A stretch of 64,000 bases of DNA from Roseococcus sp. SDR. GTDB taxonomy: Bacteria; Pseudomonadota; Alphaproteobacteria; Acetobacterales; Acetobacteraceae. Shown here piece after piece: positions 47,923-56,686 of this stretch. The notes under the pieces were generated by a model. That model had not been told where the DNA came from. It saw nothing but the letters and a program-made list of their open reading frames with translations, and ran no database searches. The DNA lies in assembly GCF_019083995.1 (NCBI RefSeq), contig NZ_JAHRCU010000003.1:124001-188000 (forward strand), read 5' to 3'. The number at the start of each line of letters is the position of its first letter. Positions within the stretch are counted from its first letter, which is position 1. The position numbers were made by a program, and so were the translations under genes.

Positions 47923-50510
47923 ACGCCGAGCCGCATCCCGCCGTCGCCGTATCGTCATGCATCGACCTCAACGATGCCGGCCCCGTGCTACAGGTCCGGC
48001 ACGACCTGGCCGAGGTGCGCCGCAGGCTGGCGGACACGGCACGCGACTGGATGCCCGCGCTGTTTCCGCAGGCGATTCGCTCGCCCGACCGGAAGACGCT
48101 GCGCTGCGCCGACCTCTCGGGTCGCCGCCCGCGTGGCGAGGGGTCCTGCGTCCTGCATCTTGAGGGTCGCTTCGCGGGATGGGGCTTCGACCACGCCACC
48201 GGCGAAAGCGCCGGGCCGATCGACATGGTCTATCACGCGACCGGGCTGACCGAGGCACGGCTCTTCGCGGAGGCCGCGCGGCTGGCCCAGATGGAGCAGC
48301 CGGCGCCCAGCCTGCGGCCGCAGGAGCCGCGACCGGACCACAGCCGCGAGGTGGCGCGGCTGCTGGAAGGCTGCCAGCCACTCGCCGGCTCGGTGGCCGA
48401 GACCTATCTGCGCAGCCGCGGGCTGGAGATGCCGGACAGCCCCGACCTGCTGTTCCATCCGGACCTTCCCGACTTCGAGACGAAGCGTGGCTGGGCTGGA
48501 ATGGTGGCGGTTGCTCGCGACAGCACCGGCGAGCCCACCGGCGGCATCCACCGGACCTACCTGCTGGATGACGGATCGGCGAAGGCGCCGCCGGGGAAGA
48601 AGATGCTGGGGCCCATCGCCGGCGGTGCGGTGCGCCTGGCGCCGTTCCCCGCCGACGGCCGGCTCGGCGTCGCCGAGGGGATCGAGACCGCGCTCTCGGC
48701 GCAGGCCATCTTCTGCGTTCCGACCATGGGAGCGCTCTCCGCGGATGGGCTGCGGCGTTGGCGGTGGCCGGACGGCACCACCCACGTCACCATCTTTGCC
48801 GATGCTGGCCTGCCAGGCATGCAGGCCGCGGCCACGCTGGCGGACCAGCTGAACCTCGCCAACATCCCCTCCCGGATCCTCGCGCCGCTGCATGGCGACG
48901 ACTTCAACGACGACCTGCGGCATGGCGTGACGGCCGAAAACTATGCCGCGTCGCCGGCGGCAGATGACCAGGCCCCACCGCCCACCACCGCGGAGGAGTT
49001 GCTGGCAGCCGCGGCCACGCTCACCAACCCGCCCGACATGGCGCCGCTGTCCCAGCTGCTGGGGCGCCTCGTCACCCTGCGCCTCGAGCCACTGCCCGAG
49101 CGCCAGGTCCTCGGCGCCATCAAGTCCGCGACCGGCATCGCCATCTCCATCCTGGAGAAGCAACTCGGGGAACTGCGGCGCCGCTTCAACACCACCGGCG
49201 ATGTGAACCAGGCGCCGATCCGGCCACGCTGGGCCGCCCTGCTGCGCCTCGAGCCCAGCGGCACGCCGGAGCGGAACGAGGCCAACGTGATCACCGCGCT
49301 GTCGCTCGATGCGGCGTTCGCGGGCGCGCTGGTCTTCGACGAATTCGCGCAGGAGATCCTGGTTACCCGCGCCCTGCCCTGGGAGCCCGCCGCCAGCACC
49401 CTGCCGCGGGCCTGGGGCGACGCGGACGACGTGCGCTGCGCCGAATGGCTGCAGCGCCACGAGATCAACGTGCCCCCTGTCGTGGTGGGGCGCAGCGTCG
49501 TGGCCGTCGCCCGCAACATCCGCATCCACCCGGTACGGGACTATCTCACGGCGCTCGCCTGGGACGGCACGCCCCGGCTCGACGCATGGGCCGTGACCTA
49601 TCTCGGCGCCGCAGACACGGCGCTGAACCGAGCCATGGCGTCGCTGTGGATGATCTCCGCCGTCGCGCGGATCATGCGTCCCGGCTGCAAGGCCGACCAC
49701 ATGCTGATCCTGGAAGGACCGCAGGGCATCCGGAAATCGACGGCGCTGAAGGTGCTTGCCTCCGATGCGTGGTTCACCGACGAACTGGCGGAGATCGGCT
49801 CGAAGGACGCGGCGCAGCAGATGCGTGGCGTGTGGATCATCGAGATGGCCGAGCTTGACGCGATCGGCAGGGCCGAGGTGTCGCGCATCAAGGCCTTCCT
49901 CACCCGCACCTCCGATCGCTACCGGCCGCCGTATGAGCGCTACGTGGTCACCGTGCCGCGGCAGTGCGTCTTCGCGGGCAGCGTGAATCCCGACACGTAT
50001 CTGCGCGACGAGACCGGCAATCGGCGCTTCTGGCCGTTGCGATGCGGGGAGATCGACCTCGACGGGCTCCGCCGCGACCGCGACCAGCTTTGGGCCGAGG
50101 CTGTGGCGCGCTTCAACGCGGGCGCGCCGTGGTGGCTGGAGGATCGCGACCTCATCGTCTCGGCCACAGCCGAACAGGAGGCCCGCTACGAGCCGGACGC
50201 CTGGGACGCGCTGATCGAGCGCTGGCTGGTCTCCGAGCGGCGCAGCGTGAATGTCGGCTTCGGCAACTATGACGACTGGCAGGACCGCTACGTGCCGCGC
50301 CCGACACCATTGACCGACGTCTCCGTCGGCGAGGTGCTGGAGCAGGCGCTTAGCATCGAGCCGGCGAAATGGACCCGGGCAGACCAGATGCGCGTCTCCA
50401 GCTTCCTGAAGGCTAGGAAGTGGGAGCGGTTCAAGGCCACCGTGCCCGGCAAGGATGGCGGCACGCGGGAGTGGCGATATCGGGCCCCGCGTCCGGACGG
50501 CAGGGCGTGA
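47919..50510 (+). CDS. Toprim-VapE type primase/helicase
   Basis: This 863-residue fusion has a short N-terminal zinc-less part. The Toprim-like block follows, with GRLGVAEGIETALSAQA (about 247) and VTIFADAG (about 287). From about residue 500 comes the VapE domain (PF05272 type): Walker A LEGPQGIRKST (about 597), Walker B GVWIIEMAELD (about 640) and the final VFAGSVNPDTYLRDETGNRRFWPL (about 685-705). It would prime and unwind DNA at a phage origin. The GTTGGGAC repeat block directly after it is a likely binding site. Confidence 0.88.
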   Translation: MNAEPHPAVAVSSCIDLNDAGPVLQVRHDLAEVRRRLADTARDWMPALFPQAIRSPDRKTLRCADLSGRRPRGEGSCVLHLEGRFAGWGFDHATGESAGPIDMVYHATGLTEARLFAEAARLAQMEQPAPSLRPQEPRPDHSREVARLLEGCQPLAGSVAETYLRSRGLEMPDSPDLLFHPDLPDFETKRGWAGMVAVARDSTGEPTGGIHRTYLLDDGSAKAPPGKKMLGPIAGGAVRLAPFPADGRLGVAEGIETALSAQAIFCVPTMGALSADGLRRWRWPDGTTHVTIFADAGLPGMQAAATLADQLNLANIPSRILAPLHGDDFNDDLRHGVTAENYAASPAADDQAPPPTTAEELLAAAATLTNPPDMAPLSQLLGRLVTLRLEPLPERQVLGAIKSATGIAISILEKQLGELRRRFNTTGDVNQAPIRPRWAALLRLEPSGTPERNEANVITALSLDAAFAGALVFDEFAQEILVTRALPWEPAASTLPRAWGDADDVRCAEWLQRHEINVPPVVVGRSVVAVARNIRIHPVRDYLTALAWDGTPRLDAWAVTYLGAADTALNRAMASLWMISAVARIMRPGCKADHMLILEGPQGIRKSTALKVLASDAWFTDELAEIGSKDAAQQMRGVWIIEMAELDAIGRAEVSRIKAFLTRTSDRYRPPYERYVVTVPRQCVFAGSVNPDTYLRDETGNRRFWPLRCGEIDLDGLRRDRDQLWAEAVARFNAGAPWWLEDRDLIVSATAEQEARYEPDAWDALIERWLVSERRSVNVGFGNYDDWQDRYVPRPTPLTDVSVGEVLEQALSIEPAKWTRADQMRVSSFLKARKWERFKATVPGKDGGTREWRYRAPRPDGRA

Positions 50511-50526
50511 TGGCTGCCGCGCTCAT

Positions 50527-50815
50527 GTCCCAACGCCCCCGCCATGTCCCAACCCATGCGCTGAGGTTGGGTCAGGCGAAATCGACCGAAACTCAGTCAC
50601 TTGCTGACCGGTGTCCCAACGTCCCAACCGTCCCAACGGGTCTGAAACCTAGATGCGGAAGGTCTGGGTCGGGGCGGACATACATTCTCCTTATAGGTTT
50701 AGGGGAGGTCGCCCCAGGTTGGGACGTTGGGACACACCCGCATAACACGTTGATTTGGCGTGAAAGTGCTTCCTGCCAGGTCGCCGCAGGTTGGGCCCGG
50801 TTGGGTCCTGGGTTG
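50527..50815. repeat. GTTGGGAC/GTCCCAAC repeat cluster (candidate iterons)
   Basis: Five exact GTCCCAAC copies (50527, 50546, 50613, 50621 and 50630) lie on the left and two inverted GTTGGGAC copies (50718 and 50726) on the right. Three degenerate GGTTGGG copies follow to about 50815. The centre, 50680-50705, is AT-richer. The arrangement follows the primase/helicase gene, as the GGGAC cluster does in prophage 1. Confidence 0.65.
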
Positions 50816-50947
50816 GGGCGGCACCGGCCACCGGCGATCGGACCGCCGGATACAGGCCCACCCGAAATGCCGGGCAGCGACGGCGAGCTCCGCCAAGAAC
50901 CGCGCCGTCGCTGCCCTCACCAGGATCATCCCCTCTCGGAGACCACC

Positions 50948-51496
50948 ATGGCAGTTGCGACTCTCACCATGCCCGCCGCCCATGCAAGCGGCCCGCCCAT
51001 CGCCCTCCCGCCCACGATCAGCCTGGCGCACCACGCGGTCCTCGCCCTGGATCTCGGCACCACGACCGGATGGGCACTGCGCCGCCATGATGGTGGCATC
51101 ACCTCGGGCACGATGACCTTCAAGCCCAGCCGCTTCGAGGGTGGGGGCATGCGCTTCCTGCGCTTCCGCGGATGGCTGGCGGAGGTCGCCGCCCTGTCCG
51201 GCGGTGTGGCGCGGATCGTGTTCGAGGAGGTCCGCGCCCATGCCGGGACGGACGCGGCCCACATCTATGGCGGCTTCCTCGGCACGCTGACCGCCTGGTG
51301 CGAGGAGCACGACGTCCCCTACGAGGGCGTCCCGGTCGGCACGATCAAGCGCTACGCCACCGGCAAGGGCAATGCCGACAAGGCGAAGATGGTCGCCGCC
51401 ATCGAGGCCCGCGGCTTCCGGCCGGCCGACGACAACGAGGCGGATGCCATCGCCCTTCTGCTCTGGGCGACCGATCCCACGGGAGGCCGCGCATGA
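50948..51496 (+). CDS. RuvC-like Holliday junction resolvase
   Basis: This 182-residue protein has an RNase-H-like nuclease core: the first acidic strand VLALDLGTTTGWALR (about residues 30-44), the second in RIVFEEVRAHAG (about 98), and DNEADAIALLLW near the end. The spacing of these acids is typical of phage and poxviral RuvC-type resolvases. It would cut four-way junctions during recombination or before packaging. The start is the ATG within ACCACCATG after GGAGACC. It overlaps the next gene by four bases. Confidence 0.82.
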   Translation: MAVATLTMPAAHASGPPIALPPTISLAHHAVLALDLGTTTGWALRRHDGGITSGTMTFKPSRFEGGGMRFLRFRGWLAEVAALSGGVARIVFEEVRAHAGTDAAHIYGGFLGTLTAWCEEHDVPYEGVPVGTIKRYATGKGNADKAKMVAAIEARGFRPADDNEADAIALLLWATDPTGGRA

Positions 51497-51723
51497 GCAT
51501 GCACGGCGCACCGCAGCCGCCGCGCTCCTGCCTGGACCGCGGCACGCGCAGCCCGACCAACGACACCGAGGTCAACGCCATGCGCGCGGCCGCCTGGCAT
51601 CGGCACGGCGTCGCTGCCCTGCCGGTGGCCGACATCACGGACCACTGGCTCCGCCAGGCCATCACCAACGAAGCCAATCGGCGCTGGGGGCGTCGCAACG
51701 GGGAGAACCACGATGGCCGGTAA
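51493..51723 (+). CDS. Hypothetical phage protein, 76 aa
   Basis: This is a helical protein that begins SMHGAPQPPRSCLDRGTRSP and continues with TEVNAMRAAAWHRHGVAALPVADITDHWLRQAITNEANRRWG. The last part resembles short regulators with a single helix-turn-helix, but not enough to name it. It is coupled to both neighbours by overlaps of 4 and 11 bases. It lies in the block between resolvase and packaging region. Confidence 0.6.
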   Translation: MSMHGAPQPPRSCLDRGTRSPTNDTEVNAMRAAAWHRHGVAALPVADITDHWLRQAITNEANRRWGRRNGENHDGR

Positions 51724-52267
51724 GCGCAAGCCCAAAGTGCCGAAGCCGGAGCACGACGATCTGGCGAAGCCCTCGAAGTGGCGGCTGCAGCACGGTGGCT
51801 TCTCGGAGCCGATCCGCGAGGCGGATCCCGAGACCGGCAGCCCAGTCCAGCATCGCCGCGCCGTGGACACGCTCGGGCTGATGCTGGCGCACGGCAGCAT
51901 CACGCCACAGATGCACGAAGCGGGTGAGATCTTCCGCGGGCTGTTCCGCGCCGCCTGCTTCGACAGCATGTCGACGTCGCAGATCATGCGCATCCCAGGC
52001 ACGCGCGTCGACACGCTCTCGACGATGCAGGTGGAGGCACGGCGCCGCGTCGCTGCGGCGCTCGATGCGCTGGGGGGGCAGGACAGCCCCTGCGGCTCCT
52101 GCGCGTGGTTTGTCATCGGTCTCGAGTTCTCGGTCCGCGAGTGGTCGATGCGTCAGGGCTGGGCCGGACGGACCGTACACGGCCCAGTGGGACAGGGCAT
52201 CCTGGTCGGATCCCTCGGCATTCTCGCCGTGCATTTCGGGCTGATGCCACGAGCGAGGGCGGCGTGA
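51713..52267 (+). CDS. DUF6456-like regulator
   Basis: This 184-residue protein has a basic start (KRKPKVPKPEHDDLAKPSKWRLQHGG). Its C-terminal region reads SPCGSCAWFVIGLEFSVREWSMRQGW, a pattern I associate with DUF6456, a family of alphaproteobacterial proteins with a presumed helix-turn-helix. It may control late genes. The first half holds EIFRGLFRAACFDSMSTSQIMR, which looks helical. It is the last gene before the packaging-like region, and a hairpin follows it. Confidence 0.62.
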   Translation: MAGKRKPKVPKPEHDDLAKPSKWRLQHGGFSEPIREADPETGSPVQHRRAVDTLGLMLAHGSITPQMHEAGEIFRGLFRAACFDSMSTSQIMRIPGTRVDTLSTMQVEARRRVAAALDALGGQDSPCGSCAWFVIGLEFSVREWSMRQGWAGRTVHGPVGQGILVGSLGILAVHFGLMPRARAA

Positions 52268-52275
52268 CGCGGGAT

Positions 52276-52303
52276 GATCGGGGCGGTCACCATCGCCCCG
52301 ATC
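52276..52303 (+). terminator. Hairpin after the early operon
   Basis: A perfect 10-bp inverted repeat GATCGGGGCG/CGCCCCGATC with an eight-base loop lies eight bases after the stop of the DUF6456-like gene. There is no T run after it, so it may act as a partial terminator or stabilise the mRNA end. Confidence 0.5.
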
Positions 52304-52437
52304 ACGCTGTTACAATTCACCCCGTAGCGGCTCCGAAATCAATGAGGCTAGAAGCAAGACACGTAGAGAAGGTGCGAGAGCGCCGCGGCTGAACAGCCAC
52401 GCTGCGGCTCAATCGAGACAGTGGCTCTCGAGCCGCA

Positions 52438-52620
52438 GGGTCCTTCCTGGCCCCGCTGTATGCGGGGGGCGGAAGCGCGCAAGGTCGCTAGCGCCAGGCC
52501 ATAAAACAGGGTTGCGGTTTGCAGCCCTTTCCGCGTGCGATCAAACAGATAACCCGCAAACTATGCCGCGCTGAGTTTGCAGCCGCGGCCGCATGGTTTG
52601 CACCCACTCCCAAATCTGGA
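52438..52620 (+). other. Candidate packaging (cos/pac) region of prophage 2
   Basis: GGGTCCTTCC (52438-52447) is followed by CTGTATGCGGG (52456-52466), and then by GGGTTGCGG (about 52509), AACCCGCAAAC (about 52551) and several GTTTGCA copies to about 52608. The order and spacing match 2375-2480 in prophage 1. Here the block is separated from terS by about 4 kb of methyltransferase and accessory genes. Confidence 0.5.
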
Positions 52621-52627
52621 TGGCACG

Positions 52628-54097
52628 ATGACGCTCCCCTGGATGGCGGCGAAGATTCTGCTGCGTCCGGTGGCGGAGCTGCGCCCCCATGCCGGCAACG
52701 CGCGCGTGCACAGCGCCGCGCAGCTGGAGCAGATCAAAGCCAGCATGCTGGCCTTCGGCTTCACCAACCCGCTGCTGGTGGATGAGGCGGGCGTGCTGAT
52801 CGCCGGCCATGGTCGGCTGGAGGCAGCGTCGGCGCTCGGCATAGCCAAGGTGCCGGTGATCGTGCTGCGGCATCTTTCCGCCGCGCAGAAGGAGGCGCTG
52901 CGGCTCGCCGATAATCGCATCGCGGAGAATGCGACCTGGGACCAGGCGCTGCTGCGCGATGCGCTCGCTGCGGTGCAGACGGCGCAGGACATCGACCTCG
53001 CCGCGCTCGGCTTCTCGGCGGATGAGCTCGCGGACATCCTCGCGGCGGCTGGAGATGCCGTGTCCGACGGCGACGCGCCCGAGGCTCTGTCTGCGGATCT
53101 CGCCGAGGGGGGCGGTGCGGCAGGCGCGGCAGGCACCGAGGATGCACCGGCGGACGATCCCGCCGATGCCGATCCGGAGCCGCCGCGCCAGGCCGTCACG
53201 CGCCCCGGGGACCTCTGGCTGCTCGGCGAGCATCGCCTGCTCTGCGGCGACAGCACCGACGCAGCCAGCGTGGCGCGCGTGATGGGCGATGACCGTGCGG
53301 CGTTGCTCTTCACCTCCCCGCCCTACGGCAACCAGCGGGACTACACCACCGGCGGCGGGACCGATTGGGACGCGCTGATGCAGGGCGCGTTCCAGCATCT
53401 GGACGCGGCCATGCGCCCGGACGGGCAAGTGCTGGTGAACCTCGGGCTGATCCATCGCGACAATGAATGGCAGCCCTATTGGTCCGGCTGGCTCGACTGG
53501 ATGCGCGCCCGCGGATGGCGCCGCTTCGGCCTCTACACCTGGGACCAGGGGCCCGGCCTGCCGGGCGACTGGAACGGTCGGCTCGCACCGGCCTTCGAGT
53601 TCGTCTTCCACTTCAACCGCCAGGCCCGCCAGGCCAACAAGATCGTGCCCTGCAAATGGGCCGGCACGCCGAACAAGGGCAGCGGCCTGCGGGCGGCCGA
53701 CGGCACCATCTCGGAATACCAGCATGCCGGCCTGCCGGTGCAGGACTTCCGGATCCCGGATAACGTGCTGCGCCTGACCCGCCACAAGGGCCGCGGCATC
53801 GAGACCGAGCACCCCGCGGTGTTTCCGGTGGTGCTGCCGGAGTTCCTGATGCGGACCTACACCGACGAGGGCGAGATCATCTTCGAGCCCTTCGGCGGGA
53901 GCGGCACAACCATCCTGGCCGGCCAGCGCACCGGCCGCCGCGTGCGCGCGATCGAGCTGGCACCGGCCTATGTCGACCTGGCGGTGGCACGCTGGCGGAT
54001 GCTGCATCCAGATCTGCCCGTGGCGCTGGCGGACGATGGCCGCGATTACGATGCCGTGGCCGCGGCGCGGTTGGAGGTCACCGCCGATGCAGCCTGA
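52628..54097 (+). CDS. ParB-domain/DNA methyltransferase fusion, SPPY type
   Basis: This 489-residue protein starts with a ParB-like domain (LRPVAELRPHAGNARVHSAAQL, then VLIAGHGRLEAA, about residues 10-90). A middle linker of about 100 residues follows. The methyltransferase has motif IV first (TSPPYGNQRDYT, about 228) and motif I last (FEPFGGSGTT, about 419), which is the beta-class order. It probably methylates N4-cytosine or N6-adenine in phage DNA, shielding it from host restriction. It is the first of two such fusions in tandem. I chose the Met at 52628 as start, since the codons before it read into the repeat block. Confidence 0.86.
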   Translation: MTLPWMAAKILLRPVAELRPHAGNARVHSAAQLEQIKASMLAFGFTNPLLVDEAGVLIAGHGRLEAASALGIAKVPVIVLRHLSAAQKEALRLADNRIAENATWDQALLRDALAAVQTAQDIDLAALGFSADELADILAAAGDAVSDGDAPEALSADLAEGGGAAGAAGTEDAPADDPADADPEPPRQAVTRPGDLWLLGEHRLLCGDSTDAASVARVMGDDRAALLFTSPPYGNQRDYTTGGGTDWDALMQGAFQHLDAAMRPDGQVLVNLGLIHRDNEWQPYWSGWLDWMRARGWRRFGLYTWDQGPGLPGDWNGRLAPAFEFVFHFNRQARQANKIVPCKWAGTPNKGSGLRAADGTISEYQHAGLPVQDFRIPDNVLRLTRHKGRGIETEHPAVFPVVLPEFLMRTYTDEGEIIFEPFGGSGTTILAGQRTGRRVRAIELAPAYVDLAVARWRMLHPDLPVALADDGRDYDAVAAARLEVTADAA

Positions 54098-55355
54098 TCT
54101 CGTCGTCTCCGCGCTGCCGGTGGTGGCGCTGGTCCCCTATGCCGAGAACGCGCGCACGCACTCGCCGGCGCAGGTGGCGCAGATCGCCGCCTCCATCGCC
54201 GAGTTCGGCTTCGTGAACCCGGTTCTGGTCGATGCCGAGGGCGTGCTGATCGCCGGCCACGGCCGCGTCATGGCGGCGAAGCAGCTCGGGCTCGCCTCGG
54301 TGCCGGTGCTGCGGCTCGGCCATCTCTCTCCCGCGCAGGCGCGTGCGCTACGCCTGGCCGACAACCAGATCGCGCTGAACTCGGGCTGGGACGAGGCGCT
54401 GCTCGCCGCCGAGATCGCCCGCATCCGCGACGAGGCGGTGGTGGATCTCGACGTGCTCGGCTTCTCCGGCATGGAGCTGGACCGGCTGCTGGCGGCTGCC
54501 GACGCTGGTCTCGGCGATGATGCCGACGATGCGCCGCCACCGCCCGTGGTGCCCGTCACTCGCACCGGCGACCTTTGGCGCTGCGGGGAACACCGCCTGC
54601 TGTGCGGCGATGCCACCAAGATCGAGGATGTCCAGCGCGCCCTCGGCGCCGGCCACCTGGCCGACATGGGCTTCGTCGATCCGCCCTACAACGTGGCCTA
54701 CGAGGGCGGCACTGCGGCCAAAATGACCATCGCCAATGACGCGCTCGGCGGCGGCTTCCCGGAGTTCCTCCGTCCCGCCCTGGCCAATCTGCTCTCGGTC
54801 ACGAAGGGCGCCTGCTACGTCTGCATGTCCTCCTCGGAATGGCCGACGCTGCATCGCGTCTGGCAGGAGGCGGGCGGGAAGTGGTCGAGCACGATCATCT
54901 GGGCGAAGAACACCTTCGCGCTCGGCCGTGCCGACTACCACCAGCAGTTCGAGGCGATGCTCTACGGCTGGAAGGCGGGCGCGCAGCACTACTGGTGCGG
55001 CGCGCGCGACCAGGGGAATGTCTGGCACTTCGACAAGCCGGCGCGCAACGACCTCCATCCCACTATGAAGCCGGTGGCGCTGGTCGAGCGCGCGATCCGC
55101 AACAGCAGCAAGCCGCGAGACACGGTGCTGGATTGCTTCGGCGGCTCGGGCACGACCATGATCGCGGCGGAGCGCACGGGGCGGCGCGCTGTGCTGCTGG
55201 AGATCGATCCCGCCTATGTCGACGTCATCGTGCGGCGCTGGCAGGAGACGACGGGCGAAGCAGCCGTGCTGGAGGGCGATGATCGCATCTTCGCCGATGT
55301 CGCCGCGGCGCGTGGCGTCGTCGATCATGATGTGATCCAGACCGCCGAATCATAG
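54087..55355 (+). CDS. ParB-domain/DNA methyltransferase fusion, DPPY type
   Basis: This 422-residue protein has the same plan as the preceding gene but differs in the catalytic motif: VDPPYNVAYEGG (about 197), then HPTMKPV and LDCFGGSGTTMIAAE (about 348), which is typical of N6-adenine enzymes. The ParB-like start (VVALVPYAENARTHSPAQV, then VLIAGHGRVMAAKQL) is 40-50 percent alike by eye to that of the neighbour, so the pair probably arose by duplication. The start overlaps the first gene by 11 bases. Confidence 0.88.
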   Translation: MQPDLVVSALPVVALVPYAENARTHSPAQVAQIAASIAEFGFVNPVLVDAEGVLIAGHGRVMAAKQLGLASVPVLRLGHLSPAQARALRLADNQIALNSGWDEALLAAEIARIRDEAVVDLDVLGFSGMELDRLLAAADAGLGDDADDAPPPPVVPVTRTGDLWRCGEHRLLCGDATKIEDVQRALGAGHLADMGFVDPPYNVAYEGGTAAKMTIANDALGGGFPEFLRPALANLLSVTKGACYVCMSSSEWPTLHRVWQEAGGKWSSTIIWAKNTFALGRADYHQQFEAMLYGWKAGAQHYWCGARDQGNVWHFDKPARNDLHPTMKPVALVERAIRNSSKPRDTVLDCFGGSGTTMIAAERTGRRAVLLEIDPAYVDVIVRRWQETTGEAAVLEGDDRIFADVAAARGVVDHDVIQTAES

Positions 55356-55454
55356 CAATTCCGCGCCGCTGCATCTTGCTTGGCTCGTGCGCGCCACAGC
55401 GCGAATGGTCCGTCACACGCAGGGGATTCCCTGCCGCAACAGACGGAGACCAGC

Positions 55455-55691
55455 ATGACGGATCGCACCGCCCGCGCAGCCCGCAACCAGGAACGCAGCC
55501 TCGAAGCCTTCCTCGCCGAGAAGGCGCGCTTCGACGCGATGGTCGCCGAGCTTCAGCAGATGAGCGCGGACCACTTCGGCGCGGATCCCGAGGCGGTGCT
55601 CTGGGGTGCGCATGCCAACCTGCAGCACTGGAACAGCCTGCTGGCGCGGGTGACGGACTCCTACCTGAGGCGCGGCGAATGGGCCGAATGA
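55455..55691 (+). CDS. Small helical phage protein, 78 aa
   Basis: This is a helical protein (RAARNQERSLEAFLAEKARFDAMVAELQQMSADHFG), then DPEAVLWGAHANLQHWNSLLARVTDSYLRRGEW. I know no named family. It stands between the methyltransferases and the DUF3489-like gene and is preceded by GGAGACC. It could be a packaging or restriction accessory protein. Confidence 0.6.
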   Translation: MTDRTARAARNQERSLEAFLAEKARFDAMVAELQQMSADHFGADPEAVLWGAHANLQHWNSLLARVTDSYLRRGEWAE

Positions 55692-55786
55692 ATCGGGCCA
55701 CTCCCGCACCGCCCCGACCGGCAGCGCCGGCGGGGCTCCCGGCAGTAGGGGCCGATGGTCGGCACCCGGAACCGGAGACCACCAGG

Positions 55787-56596
55787 ATGACCAAGCTTTC
55801 CGACAGCCAGCGCGTGATCCTCAGCGCCGCCGCGCAGCACGAGATGGGCCTGGCCCGCGCGCCGAAGACCCTGCCGGCCGCGTCCCGCAACGCGGTGTTC
55901 CGCAGCCTGATCAAGAACAACCTGCTCACCGAGATCAACGCCCCGCGGGAGCATGTCGGGCTCGGCTGGCGGCAGGACGAGGACGGCACCTGGATCGTGG
56001 CGCGCATCACCGACGAGGGGCTGCGCGCTATCGGCATCGACCCGAACGAGGGCGACGTGGAGGCCGGCGAGCCCGACTGCTCCGGCATCGAGGGCAGCGT
56101 GCACGACACGGCGCCCGCGGGCGCGGACGACGCCGCCGAGGGGGATGCCCCCGCGGAGGAAGCCGAACCCGCCCAGGGCGTGCCGACACCCGCCCCGCGC
56201 GCGAGCCTGCGTGACGCCGCCGTGGCGGTTCTGGCCGCCTGGGACGCCAGCCCGGCGCAGGACGCGACCGACAACCCGATCAGCCGCGCCATCGAGGCCC
56301 TCCGCGCCGCCCTCGCGGGCAAGCCCGCCCGCACGGCCCGCGAGCCGGGTGCGCCTCGCAAGCCGCGCGAGGGCACCAAGCAGGAGCAGGTGCTGGCCAT
56401 GCTGCGCCGGCCCGAGGGCGCGACCGTCGCGCAGATCGCCGAGGCGACGGGCTGGGCGCAGCACACGGTCCGCGGCTTCTTCGCGGGGCTGAAGAAGAAG
56501 GGCCACGCGGTCGAGGTGAAGTCGCGCGAGCGGATGGTCGGCCCGAACAAGACGGGCGCGAAGGGCTCCTTCACCATCTACCACCTGCCGGCCTGA
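55787..56596 (+). CDS. DUF3489-like protein
   Basis: This 269-residue protein has a helical N-terminus (LSDSQRVILSAAAQHEMGL), a long acidic Pro/Ala linker and a C-terminal winged-helix segment (TKQEQVLAMLRRPEGATVAQIAEATGWAQHTVRGFFAGLKKKG), which is the recognisable DUF3489 part. This family is a small DNA-binding domain often found in prophages and islands. It ends TIYHLPA. The ATG at 55787 directly precedes the first helix and follows GGAGACC. It may regulate the terminase operon. Confidence 0.78.
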   Translation: MTKLSDSQRVILSAAAQHEMGLARAPKTLPAASRNAVFRSLIKNNLLTEINAPREHVGLGWRQDEDGTWIVARITDEGLRAIGIDPNEGDVEAGEPDCSGIEGSVHDTAPAGADDAAEGDAPAEEAEPAQGVPTPAPRASLRDAAVAVLAAWDASPAQDATDNPISRAIEALRAALAGKPARTAREPGAPRKPREGTKQEQVLAMLRRPEGATVAQIAEATGWAQHTVRGFFAGLKKKGHAVEVKSRERMVGPNKTGAKGSFTIYHLPA

Positions 56597-56686
56597 CCAC
56601 GGAGCCGGACACGTCGAGGGCTCGCCGCCGGACGGTAGCGGGCCCTTGCTCATGATGACCATCAAGCGCGGCGGGAGGTCGCCGCC

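Noticed and set aside
50527-50815. CRISPR array
   Set aside because: The repeats are 8 bases, lie on both strands and have irregular spacing without spacers; no cas genes are nearby. The Cas4-like nuclease belongs to the phage recombination operon.
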